This document shows, one piece after another, positions 22,692 to 29,150 of a stretch of DNA of 29,150 nt (within the stretch, counting starts at the first letter, position 1; each line of letters opens with the position of its first letter). Below the pieces are notes generated by a model. The model did not search any database. It saw nothing but the letters and a program-made list of their open reading frames with translations, and was not told the DNA's origin. This stretch comes from DATJJW01 sp035491935. GTDB lineage: Bacteria > Pseudomonadota > Alphaproteobacteria > ATCC43930 > CGMCC-115725. The stretch covers positions 1 through 29,150 of the forward strand of contig DATJJW010000183.1 of NCBI GenBank assembly GCA_035491935.1, in the 5' to 3' direction. The position numbers and the translations under genes are program-made.

Positions 22692-24158
22692 TCAGGAATC
22701 CGTCTTGAGGGGCGGCAATGCGGTGAGCGCGTCGCCCTGCGGCAGGTCGCCGGGCTGCCAGCCGCCGCCCAGCGCCTTGACCAGCGAGCCATCCGCCTGA
22801 AGGCGGCGGGTCTTGATGTCGATCACGGTCAGTTCGACCTCCAGCAGCGCGGTCTGCGCCGTCACCACATCGAGATATGAGTCGGCGCCCGCCTGGTAGA
22901 GGTTGGTTGCCATGTCGACGGTGCGCTGCGCGGCATCTTCGGCTGAGGTCTCGTCCTTTGCCTCGATGCCCAGCCAATGGATGGTCGAGAGATTGTCCTC
23001 GACCTCGCGGAACGCGGTCAGCACTGTCTGGCGGTAATCGGCGCCGACCTCGCGTTGACGGGCATAGGTCCGAGCTTCCTCGGCGTTGAGGCGACCGCCC
23101 TCGAACAGCGGCAGGTTGACGTTGGGGCCGATGGTCCAAACGCTGGACGGCAGCATCAGCAGCTGGTCCATCCGCGTGCTCTGCAGTCCGGCGTTGCCGG
23201 TGATGGTGAAGGATGGGTAGAAGGCGGCCCTGGCGACACCGATATTGGCGTTAGCCGCGAAGACGCGGCGTTCGGCGGCGGCGACGTCGGGCCGGCGTTG
23301 CAGCAGGGTCGAGGGCAGGCCGGCCGGGATCACCGGCATGGCCATATCCGTAGTCGAGGCCGGCAGCGAGAAGCTGGAGGCTGGCTGCCCGACCAGCGCG
23401 GCGATGGCATGCTCGATCTGGGCGCGGCGCGCGGCCGTGTCGGAGACGGCGGCCTTGGCGGTGTCGAGCTGGGTCTGGGCGCGCGCGACATCGATGCCGG
23501 AGGCAATGTGGCCTTCGAAACGCGACTGGGTCAGGTCCAACGCCCGGCCGTAATTGGCCACCGTGTCGCTCAAGACCTTGGCGCGCTGGTCGAGGCTGCG
23601 GAGCGTCATGAAGTCGAGCAGCAGCTCGGTATGCAGCCCCAGCCTGGCCGTGGCGAGGTCGGCGGCGCTGGCCTGGGCGGAGGCTTCACCGCTGGTCGCG
23701 GTGTTGCGCAGCTTGCCCCAGAAATCGAGTTCGTACCCGGCGCTCAGGCCCACCTGCTCGGTATTGAAGTAGTTGGGCTGCGTCGAGCTGCGCAGCGGTT
23801 TGTGCTCCGACTGCCGGTTCTTGTTATAGGAGCCGTTGAAATTCAGGCTCGGCAGCAGGCCGGCATTCGCCTCTGCCGCCAGCGCCCGCGCCTCGTCATA
23901 ACGGGCGACGGCCGCCGCGAGGCCGGGGTTGGAGGTGTCGATCATGCCTTCGAGCCGGTTGAGCTCCGGATCGCCGAACTGACTCCACCAGGGGCCGCGC
24001 AGTGTGTCGTCGGCGGGTTTGGCCAGACGCCACGGGCCGTTGGCGTCCTCCTTGAACGCTGTCGGCACGGCGACGGTGGGCGGATGATACGGGGGCGCAA
24101 GGTCGCAGCCTTGCAGGCACATCAGCGTGCCCAAGGCCAGTAACGTACGTCTCGACAT
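22692..24158 (-). CDS. RND efflux outer-membrane factor lipoprotein (NodT/OprM-like)
   Basis: 488 residues. A lipoprotein signal ends at MCLQGC with lipidated Cys18, followed by DLAPPYHPPTVAVPTAFKE, the standard N-terminus of the NodT family. GPWWSQFGDPELNRLEGM, ARYDEARALAAEANAGLLPSL, GYELDFWGKLRN, and later LLQRRPDVAAAERRVFAANANIGVARAAFYPSFT are the conserved outer-membrane-factor blocks, in two structural repeats. The protein forms the trimeric tunnel through the outer membrane. It starts 2 bases after the adaptor stop, so it is translationally coupled and is the last gene of the efflux operon. Confidence 0.95.
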   Translation of the reverse strand: MSRRTLLALGTLMCLQGCDLAPPYHPPTVAVPTAFKEDANGPWRLAKPADDTLRGPWWSQFGDPELNRLEGMIDTSNPGLAAAVARYDEARALAAEANAGLLPSLNFNGSYNKNRQSEHKPLRSSTQPNYFNTEQVGLSAGYELDFWGKLRNTATSGEASAQASAADLATARLGLHTELLLDFMTLRSLDQRAKVLSDTVANYGRALDLTQSRFEGHIASGIDVARAQTQLDTAKAAVSDTAARRAQIEHAIAALVGQPASSFSLPASTTDMAMPVIPAGLPSTLLQRRPDVAAAERRVFAANANIGVARAAFYPSFTITGNAGLQSTRMDQLLMLPSSVWTIGPNVNLPLFEGGRLNAEEARTYARQREVGADYRQTVLTAFREVEDNLSTIHWLGIEAKDETSAEDAAQRTVDMATNLYQAGADSYLDVVTAQTALLEVELTVIDIKTRRLQADGSLVKALGGGWQPGDLPQGDALTALPPLKTDS

Positions 24159-24160
24159 GA

Positions 24161-25339
24161 TCAGTCTGCTTTACCCCCGGCGGCAACCTGGGACGGTGTC
24201 GTGGCGAGACGCACCGTCATGCCGGATTCGATGGTTTCCGGCGGATTGTCGATGACCTTGTCCTCGGGCGCGAGGCCAGACGCGATCTCGACCGAATCGC
24301 CCTCGTCGCGGCCGATCTGGATCGGCTGCAGATGGACGGTGTTGTTCGGACCCAGCACCGCGACCTCGGTGGCGTGGTTGGTCACGATCAGTGCCGTCGC
24401 CGGCAGCCGCACGACATCCGGACTGGTCGGCACGGTGAAGTGGACCTCGCAATAGACGCCGGCCGGCAGCAGCCCATCCGGATTGTCGGTCTGCAATTCG
24501 AACAGCATGCTGCGGGTCGCGTCGCTGACCGCGTTGGCGGTGGTGACCAGCGTCGCATGGAAGGTGCGGCCGGGGAATTGCGGCATGTCGAAGGTCGCCT
24601 GCTCGCCCGGCTTCAGGCGCGAGACGAAGGCCTGGGGCACGCTGACATAGATGCGCATGCGATGCATGTCGGAGACGGTGAACAGCTCGCGCCCGTTGCC
24701 GCCGGCATTGATCAGCGCACCGATGTCGGTGTCGCGGCTGGTGACCACGCCGTCGAAGGGCGCGGTGATGGTCTTGAAGCCTTCCAGCACCTGGATGCGA
24801 TGGACGGCGGCCTGGGCCGCCAGCACCTGGGCCTGCTTGACCGCAGCGTCGCCGGTGCGCTGGTCGGCGTCCTGTTGCGAGACCGATTGCGAGCTGACCA
24901 GCGCTGCCCAGCGATGGGCGGTCAGCTGGGCCAGCTTGGCATTGGCCTCGGCGCTGGCCAGGTTGGCCTTGGCCTGGTCGAGCTGCTGGTCAAGGTCCGG
25001 CGTGTCGATGATCGCCAGCACCTGGCCCGTCTTTACATGGGCGCCGATATCGACATTCCAGCTCTTCAGATAGCCAGGCACGCGGGAGAAGATCGACGCC
25101 TTGTAGTAAGGCTGGATCGTGCCCGGAAGGGTAATGACCTCGCTGGCCCCGCCCTTGAGATGTTCGGCCAGGGTCACGGTCGGGATCGCCTGTTCCTGCG
25201 TCCACTTCGTGAGTTCCTGCTCGCTATGGGCGCGGCCTATGATGCCACTGACGGCGACCACCCCGGCCACGACCAAGGCTGTCGTGCCGAACAGCACCAG
25301 GCTGCGGCGTTTCGGGGTTCTGACGGGGGCGTCGGACAT
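24161..25339 (-). CDS. RND periplasmic adaptor (membrane fusion protein)
   Basis: 392 residues with one N-terminal membrane anchor (about 13-35) and no lipobox, so it is anchored by a helix. The lipoyl-like half-motifs are IFSRVPGYLKSWNVDIGAHVKTGQVLAIIDTPDLDQQL and, after the hairpin, ITAPFDGVVTSRDTDIGALINAGG. A coiled-coil hairpin lies between them (about 118-180, with QLDQAKANLASAEANAKLAQL). The beta-barrel (MRIYVSVPQAFVSRLKPGEQATFDM) and membrane-proximal domain (LPATALIVTNHATEVAVLG) follow. It links the permease to the outer-membrane factor. GGAG lies just upstream of the ATG, and the gene is 12 bases after the permease stop. Confidence 0.95.
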   Translation of the reverse strand: MSDAPVRTPKRRSLVLFGTTALVVAGVVAVSGIIGRAHSEQELTKWTQEQAIPTVTLAEHLKGGASEVITLPGTIQPYYKASIFSRVPGYLKSWNVDIGAHVKTGQVLAIIDTPDLDQQLDQAKANLASAEANAKLAQLTAHRWAALVSSQSVSQQDADQRTGDAAVKQAQVLAAQAAVHRIQVLEGFKTITAPFDGVVTSRDTDIGALINAGGNGRELFTVSDMHRMRIYVSVPQAFVSRLKPGEQATFDMPQFPGRTFHATLVTTANAVSDATRSMLFELQTDNPDGLLPAGVYCEVHFTVPTSPDVVRLPATALIVTNHATEVAVLGPNNTVHLQPIQIGRDEGDSVEIASGLAPEDKVIDNPPETIESGMTVRLATTPSQVAAGGKAD

Positions 25340-25351
25340 TACGGCTCCGGC

Positions 25352-28300
25352 TCAATCGCGATTGGGAAGTTGGGTGACCGCCGGGGCGGCGGCCGCCGGC
25401 GTGTGGGTAATGGCATGACCGTGGGCGGGGTGGCCGCCATGGCCATGGGCATGGGCAGCCTGCCGGCGCTGGCTCTCGCGGGCATGCACCATGCTGAACA
25501 CGGTCGGGACCAGGAACAGCGTGGCGCAGGTGGCGAAGATCAGGCCACCGATGACCGCGCGGCCGAGCGGCGCGTTCTGGCCGCCTTCCAGCGCCATCGG
25601 CGCCATGCCGATGATCATGGCGAGCGCGGTCATGAGCACCGGACGGAAGCGGACGGCGCCGGCCTCCATGGCCGCGCTGATCGCGTCGAGCCCAGCGGCC
25701 AGGCGTTCGCGGGCGAAGCTGATGACCAGGATCGAATTGGCCGTGGCGACGCCCATGCACATGATGGCGCCGGTGAGCGCCGGGACCGACAGTGTCGTGT
25801 GGGTTGCGAACAGCATCCAGACGATGCCGGCGATCGCGGTCGGCAGCGCCATCACGATCACGAATGGGTCGAGCCAGGATTGGAAGTTCACGACGATGAC
25901 GAAGTAGATCAGCACGATCGAGAAGGCGAGGCCGAGTTCCAGCTGCTGATAGGCGCTGGCCATGGTCGTCACCTGGCCGCGGATCGCGGCGTAGGAGCCG
26001 TGCGGCAACTGGGTGCGGGTGTCGTCGAGGAGCTTCTGGATGTCGGCGGCGACGGCGCCGAGGTCACGGCCATGCGTCGTGGCGTAGATTTCGAGCACTG
26101 GCCGGATGTTGTAATGAGTGACCAATGCGTTGCCGGTGCTGCGATGGACCGTGGCGAGGCCGCCCAATAGTTGCTGCGAGCCGTTCGGGCTGCTCAAGGG
26201 CAGGTTGGTCAGCTGGTTCATCGTATCCAGGTCGCGCTGCGGCGTCTGCACCGAGACCGAATAGGAGATGCCGTTGCGCGGGTTCAGCCAATAGCTGGAG
26301 GCCGTCTGGCTGGAACCGCTCATCGATTCCACCATGCTGGTCGAGGCGTCGCGCTCGGTCAGGCCGACGAAGCCCGCCAGCGTGCGGTTGACATCGACAT
26401 CGAAGGTCGGCGCCCGGTTCGCCTGCTGGATACGCGGATCGGCGATGCCGGGGATCTGTCCGATACGCGTCAGCAGCATATCGGCATATTTCCGGTTGGC
26501 CTCGAGGTCGGAGCCGACGACCTGCACGTCGATGGGCGCCGGCGCGCCGAAATTCAGCACCTGGGACGCGATATCGGCTGGCAGGAAGGCGAAGGTCTGG
26601 CCGGGGAACATGCGTGGCAGCTGGGCGCGCAGCGCATCGACATATGTCGCGGTCGGCTTGGAGTGGTCCGGCTTCAGATTGATCAGGATGTCGGCATCCT
26701 CGGGCCCGATCGTGCCGGAGTTGGAATAGGCCAGGTTGATGCCGCTCACCGGCAGGCCGATGTTGGCCACTATGCCATCGATCTCATTCGGCGGGATAAT
26801 CGTCTTGATGGCGTCCGAGATGTGGTCGTTGATGCGCACCGTGTCCTCGAGCCGTGTGCCGATCGGTCCGCGGATATGCATCTTGATCTGGCCGCCATCG
26901 ACATCGGGGAAGAAATTCTCGCCGAGCCAGGGCGTGAGCCCCATGGAGAGGACGGTGACGCCGAGGAAGCCCACGATCACCCAGCCGCGCCCCTTCATGC
27001 ACAGTCCGAGCAGGCCGCGATAGACCGAGCGGACATATTCGAAGCGCCGCTCGAAGCCGCGCTGGAACAGGGCGAACGGGTTGCGCGTCGGCGGTTTCTC
27101 GTGATGGCCATGACCATGGCCTGCCTCGATCTCCTGAACGCGCAGCAGGTAGTTGGCGAGCGTCGGCACCAATGTACGCGACAGCACGTAGGAGCCCATC
27201 ATCGCAAAGACGACCGCTTCGGCCAGCGGCCGGAACAGGTAGCCCGGAATGCCGTTCAGGCTGAACATCGGCACGAAGGCGATGCAGATGCACATGAGCG
27301 ACACGGTGGCGGGCACGACGATCTGGCGCGCGCCGTCCATGATCGCGGGCTCGATGCGCTTGCCGTGCTCCAGATGCCAGTTGATGTTCTCGATCGTGAC
27401 CGTCGCGTCGTCAACCAGGATACCGACGGCCAGCGCCAGGCCGCCCAGGGTCATGACGTTGATGGTCTCGCCCAGCAGCGACATGATGGTGAGCGAGGTC
27501 AGGACCGCCAGCGGGATCGAGATCGTGATGATGAGCGTCGAGCGCCATGAGCCCAGGAACAAGAGGATCATGAAGCCGGTGAGCGCCGCGGCCAGCACGC
27601 CTTCGAAGATCACGCTGGAGACCGCGCCCTTCACGAAGGCCGACTGATCGCCGACCGGCGTGATGCTGATGCCCGCGGGCAGCTGCGACTGGATGCTGGG
27701 CAGCAGCGCCTTGATGCCGGCGATGACGTCGAGGGTCGAGGCCGAGCCGTTCTTCTGGATGGTCAGCAGGACGGCGTTGGCGCCGTTGACATGCACGACG
27801 TTGGTCTGCGGCGGACCGCCGATATGGGCGTAGGCCACGTCGCGCAGATATATCACCGAACCGTTCACCGTCTTGATCGGCAAGCTGTTGAAGGTGTCGA
27901 TCTGCTGCGGCGCATCGTTGAGGACGACCGTGTATTCGAAGCTGCCGATCTTCTGCGTGCCGACCGGCGTGATCAGGTTCTGCGCCGCCAGCGCGTTGAC
28001 GACGTCATTGGCCGAGAGGCCGTAGGAGCGCAGCGCCGACTGGTTGAGGTCGATCTCAAGCTGGCGCTGCCGGCCGCCATAGGGGTAGGGGATGGACGCG
28101 CCGGGGACCGTGATCAGCTGCGGGCGGACGATGTTGAGCGCGATGTCGTTGAGGCGCCCTTGCGAGACCGTGCTGCTGGACAGCGCCAGCTGCAGGATCG
28201 GCACGGTCGAGGCGTTGTAATTCAGGATCAGCGGCGGGGTCAGGCCCGGCGGCATCTGCTTCAGCACCGTCTGCGAGACGGACGTCACCTGCGACATCGC

Positions 28301-28615
28301 CATCCGGATGTCGACATTCGGTTGGAAGAAGATCTTGATGACGCCGAAGCCCGGCACCGACTGGGATTCGATGTGTTCGATGTCGTTGACCGTGGTGGTC
28401 AGCGTACGTTCATAGGCCGCGACGATGCGGCCGGCCATGGCGTCGGGCTGCAGGCCGTTATAGGAGAAGACGGTACTGACGACGGGCACGCCGATATTCG
28501 GGAAGATGTCGGTCGGCGTCTTCAACGCCGCCAACGTGCCGTAGATCAGGATGAGGAGCGCCATCACGATGAAAGTATAGGGTCGCTGCAGAGCGATCCT
28601 GACGATGGCGATCAT
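25352..28615 (-). CDS. RND efflux permease (HAE-1/AcrB-like family)
   Basis: A 1087-residue inner-membrane pump with the two-fold RND layout: helix 1 (about 11-31), a large periplasmic domain, helices 2-6 (about 335-490), helix 7 (about 535-555), a second periplasmic domain and helices 8-12. The helix-4 proton-relay pair is present (GILVDDATVTIENI, Asp402-Asp403), as are the Arg and Thr of helix 11 (FRPVLMTALAM). The relay lysine of AcrB helix 10 (K-N-A-I-L) is replaced by Ala959 (GVATANSIL). Two cytoplasmic His-rich stretches stand out: HGHGHH at 500-505 in the central loop, and seven His in 1055-1071 at the C-terminus. GGAGGAA lies about ten bases before the ATG. It heads the operon with adaptor and outer-membrane factor. 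Substrate is unknown; drugs or solvents are usual for the family, and metals are suggested only by the histidines. Confidence 0.95.
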   Translation of the reverse strand: MIAIVRIALQRPYTFIVMALLILIYGTLAALKTPTDIFPNIGVPVVSTVFSYNGLQPDAMAGRIVAAYERTLTTTVNDIEHIESQSVPGFGVIKIFFQPNVDIRMAMSQVTSVSQTVLKQMPPGLTPPLILNYNASTVPILQLALSSSTVSQGRLNDIALNIVRPQLITVPGASIPYPYGGRQRQLEIDLNQSALRSYGLSANDVVNALAAQNLITPVGTQKIGSFEYTVVLNDAPQQIDTFNSLPIKTVNGSVIYLRDVAYAHIGGPPQTNVVHVNGANAVLLTIQKNGSASTLDVIAGIKALLPSIQSQLPAGISITPVGDQSAFVKGAVSSVIFEGVLAAALTGFMILLFLGSWRSTLIITISIPLAVLTSLTIMSLLGETINVMTLGGLALAVGILVDDATVTIENINWHLEHGKRIEPAIMDGARQIVVPATVSLMCICIAFVPMFSLNGIPGYLFRPLAEAVVFAMMGSYVLSRTLVPTLANYLLRVQEIEAGHGHGHHEKPPTRNPFALFQRGFERRFEYVRSVYRGLLGLCMKGRGWVIVGFLGVTVLSMGLTPWLGENFFPDVDGGQIKMHIRGPIGTRLEDTVRINDHISDAIKTIIPPNEIDGIVANIGLPVSGINLAYSNSGTIGPEDADILINLKPDHSKPTATYVDALRAQLPRMFPGQTFAFLPADIASQVLNFGAPAPIDVQVVGSDLEANRKYADMLLTRIGQIPGIADPRIQQANRAPTFDVDVNRTLAGFVGLTERDASTSMVESMSGSSQTASSYWLNPRNGISYSVSVQTPQRDLDTMNQLTNLPLSSPNGSQQLLGGLATVHRSTGNALVTHYNIRPVLEIYATTHGRDLGAVAADIQKLLDDTRTQLPHGSYAAIRGQVTTMASAYQQLELGLAFSIVLIYFVIVVNFQSWLDPFVIVMALPTAIAGIVWMLFATHTTLSVPALTGAIMCMGVATANSILVISFARERLAAGLDAISAAMEAGAVRFRPVLMTALAMIIGMAPMALEGGQNAPLGRAVIGGLIFATCATLFLVPTVFSMVHARESQRRQAAHAHGHGGHPAHGHAITHTPAAAAPAVTQLPNRD

Positions 28616-28662
28616 GTCGTACGTTCCTCCCGCTGGCCGAGCTTAGCCATACTGTATGACAA

Positions 28663-28688
28663 ATCAGGAGGCGCGGGCGCCGCCTGAT
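28663..28688. repeat. Imperfect 26-bp palindrome in the RND leader
   Basis: ATCAGGAGGCGCG (28663-28675) and GGCGCCGCCTGAT (28676-28688) are inverted with 11 of 13 positions matching. It lies about 48 bases upstream of the permease ATG, where a repressor site or leader hairpin could act. Confidence 0.5.
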
Positions 28689-28703
28689 CGACATGTATCG
28701 ATC
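28686..28703. promoter_or_regulatory. Candidate operator, 6-bp perfect arms
   Basis: GATCGA-CATGTA-TCGATC has perfect arms around a 6-base centre, about 70 bases upstream of the permease start and overlapping the end of the preceding palindrome. The size fits a dimeric repressor such as a TetR-type site, but no such gene is in view. Confidence 0.3.
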
Positions 28704-28990
28704 GAATGGATATCAAGCGCCCCGCCATCTGCGTTCCGATGCCTATCCGTTCCCGTGTCAGCGTCGTATCATGCGCAAATTCGGTGGGCTCTTCCTGCCG
28801 AATAACCAAGCACTCGGTGATCCGGCTGAGCCGCCACCGTCCCCAAGAAATTCGGTAGATACCATACCTGTCAAAGCCAATGTACGACGTAAGTCCCCTC
28901 GGCATCCCTGCCGTAACTACCTCTGGTTTTCCTGAGGTCGTTGTTATTCTTTTGTGCCTGTCGGCACGGACTTGTACCAAACATTTTAAA

Positions 28991-29009
28991 GCTTAAGGGA
29001 CGCTTAAGG
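28991..29009 (+). promoter_or_regulatory. Direct repeat, candidate OmpR/PhoP-type regulator box
   Basis: GCTTAAGG occurs at 28991-28998 and again at 29002-29009, an exact 11-base period. OmpR-family regulators typically bind two direct half-sites about 11 bases apart. It lies 39 bases before the start of a gene of that family, so autoregulation is plausible. Confidence 0.45.
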
Positions 29010-29047
29010 CGCGGGTGCGAGGTCTTGCGCAAAAGAGGCAGTAATCC

Positions 29048-29150
29048 ATGCGTATCTTAGTAGTTGAGGATGATGCCGTGCTGCTCGACGGGCTGACTGT
29101 CGGGCTACGGCTGCACGGCATGACGCTGGAAGGAGTGGCGACCCGGGAGG
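29048..29150 (+). CDS. Two-component response regulator, OmpR type, partial
   Basis: Only the first 34 codons are in the window. They read MRILVVEDDAVLLDGLTVGL and continue RLHGMTLEGVATRE. This is the start of a receiver domain with the acidic pair Glu-Asp-Asp (residues 7-9) after the first strand; RILVVEDD with LLDGL.xGL is typical of OmpR/QseB/PhoP-like regulators. AGAGG (29034-29038) is a well-spaced ribosome site. The phospho-acceptor Asp and the DNA-binding domain lie beyond the edge. It is divergent from the RND operon and could control it, possibly with a sensor kinase further right. Confidence 0.88.
   Translation, partial: MRILVVEDDAVLLDGLTVGLRLHGMTLEGVATRE

Larger units (their letters stand above)
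28616..29047. promoter_or_regulatory. Divergent control region: RND operon and response regulator
   Basis: About 430 bases without a convincing gene. Next to the permease start lie two inverted repeats (28663-28688 and 28686-28703). Next to the regulator start lies a direct repeat (28991-29009). Open frames of 122 codons (minus) and 80 codons (plus) exist but read as non-coding. Promoters for both divergent genes must be here. Confidence 0.6.

Noticed and set aside
22483..23139. 218-codon minus-strand frame crossing the end of the outer-membrane factor
   Set aside because: It is out of frame with the recognised NodT-type protein and is Arg/Pro-rich without domains.
24332..26170. 612-codon plus-strand frame opposite the RND adaptor and permease
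   Set aside because: Its composition is that of an antisense shadow, and it crosses two well-supported minus-strand genes.
28693..28935. 80-codon plus-strand frame in the same region
   Set aside because: No ribosome site, no family resemblance, unusual composition; non-coding.
28612..28980. 122-codon minus-strand frame overlapping the permease start by ATGA
   Set aside because: The overlap looks like coupling, but the product has no recognisable domain or signal, its composition is not like the neighbouring genes, and it spans the AT-richer control region with palindromes. I treat it as chance.
1..29150. CRISPR arrays, insertion sequences, tRNA or rRNA genes, phage genes
   Set aside because: No regularly spaced repeats, transposase motifs, integrase motifs or RNA gene signatures were seen on either strand.

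Overview
The window is GC-rich DNA with dense, short-spaced operons. Its NodT-type RND outer-membrane lipoprotein, RT0821-like surface protein and Wzx/Wzy polysaccharide genes fit an alphaproteobacterium. My best guess is a Rhodospirillales or Azospirillum/Acetobacter-like lineage, inferred from gene content only. No rRNA, tRNA, CRISPR array, insertion sequence or phage gene was found.

Layout. (1) 1-6060: an MFS drug exporter running off the left edge, a small exported surface protein, a CPA1 Na+/H+ antiporter, glutamate racemase (murI) convergent with it, and a GT39/ArnT-like membrane glycosyltransferase. (2) 6198-7337: an exported esterase. (3) 7822-22401: a polysaccharide locus. It holds a GMC oxidoreductase and a nucleotide-sugar-type epimerase coupled by ATGA (plus strand). 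A minus-strand operon reads OPX/Wza-like lipoprotein, Wzy/O-antigen-ligase-like polymerase, GH44 endoglucanase, Wzx-like flippase, small 4-Cys secreted protein. A divergent plus-strand operon reads Wzz/Wzc-like copolymerase, DUF6492-type putative glycosyltransferase, small secreted protein. A 766-residue fusion of a GT26 (WecG/TagA/GumM-type) glycosyltransferase and a GumD/WcaJ-type phosphoglycosyl transferase closes the locus. (4) 22692-28615: a complete tripartite RND efflux operon (permease, adaptor, outer-membrane factor). Divergent from it is the start of an OmpR-type response regulator cut by the right edge.

How the polysaccharide genes may work together. The fusion protein would load the first sugar phosphate on undecaprenyl phosphate and add the second sugar. 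The DUF6492 protein may add another sugar. The flippase, polymerase, copolymerase and OPX lipoprotein then form a Wzx/Wzy secretion route. The GH44 hydrolase (a beta-1,4-glucan family) in the same operon as the polymerase suggests a polymer with a beta-1,4-glucan-like stretch, as in xanthan or acetan, trimmed in the periplasm or outside. The GumM+GumD-like fusion is consistent with this because those two Xanthomonas enzymes make cellobiosyl-PP-undecaprenol. This is inference; the sugars cannot be read from sequence.

The most unusual items are the fused initiating and second glycosyltransferase, the copolymerase with a degenerate tyrosine-kinase-like domain, the standalone GH44 enzyme inside a synthesis operon, in-frame 15-bp tandem repeats in two unrelated genes, and an RND permease lacking the usual proton-relay lysine but carrying two histidine-rich cytoplasmic segments.
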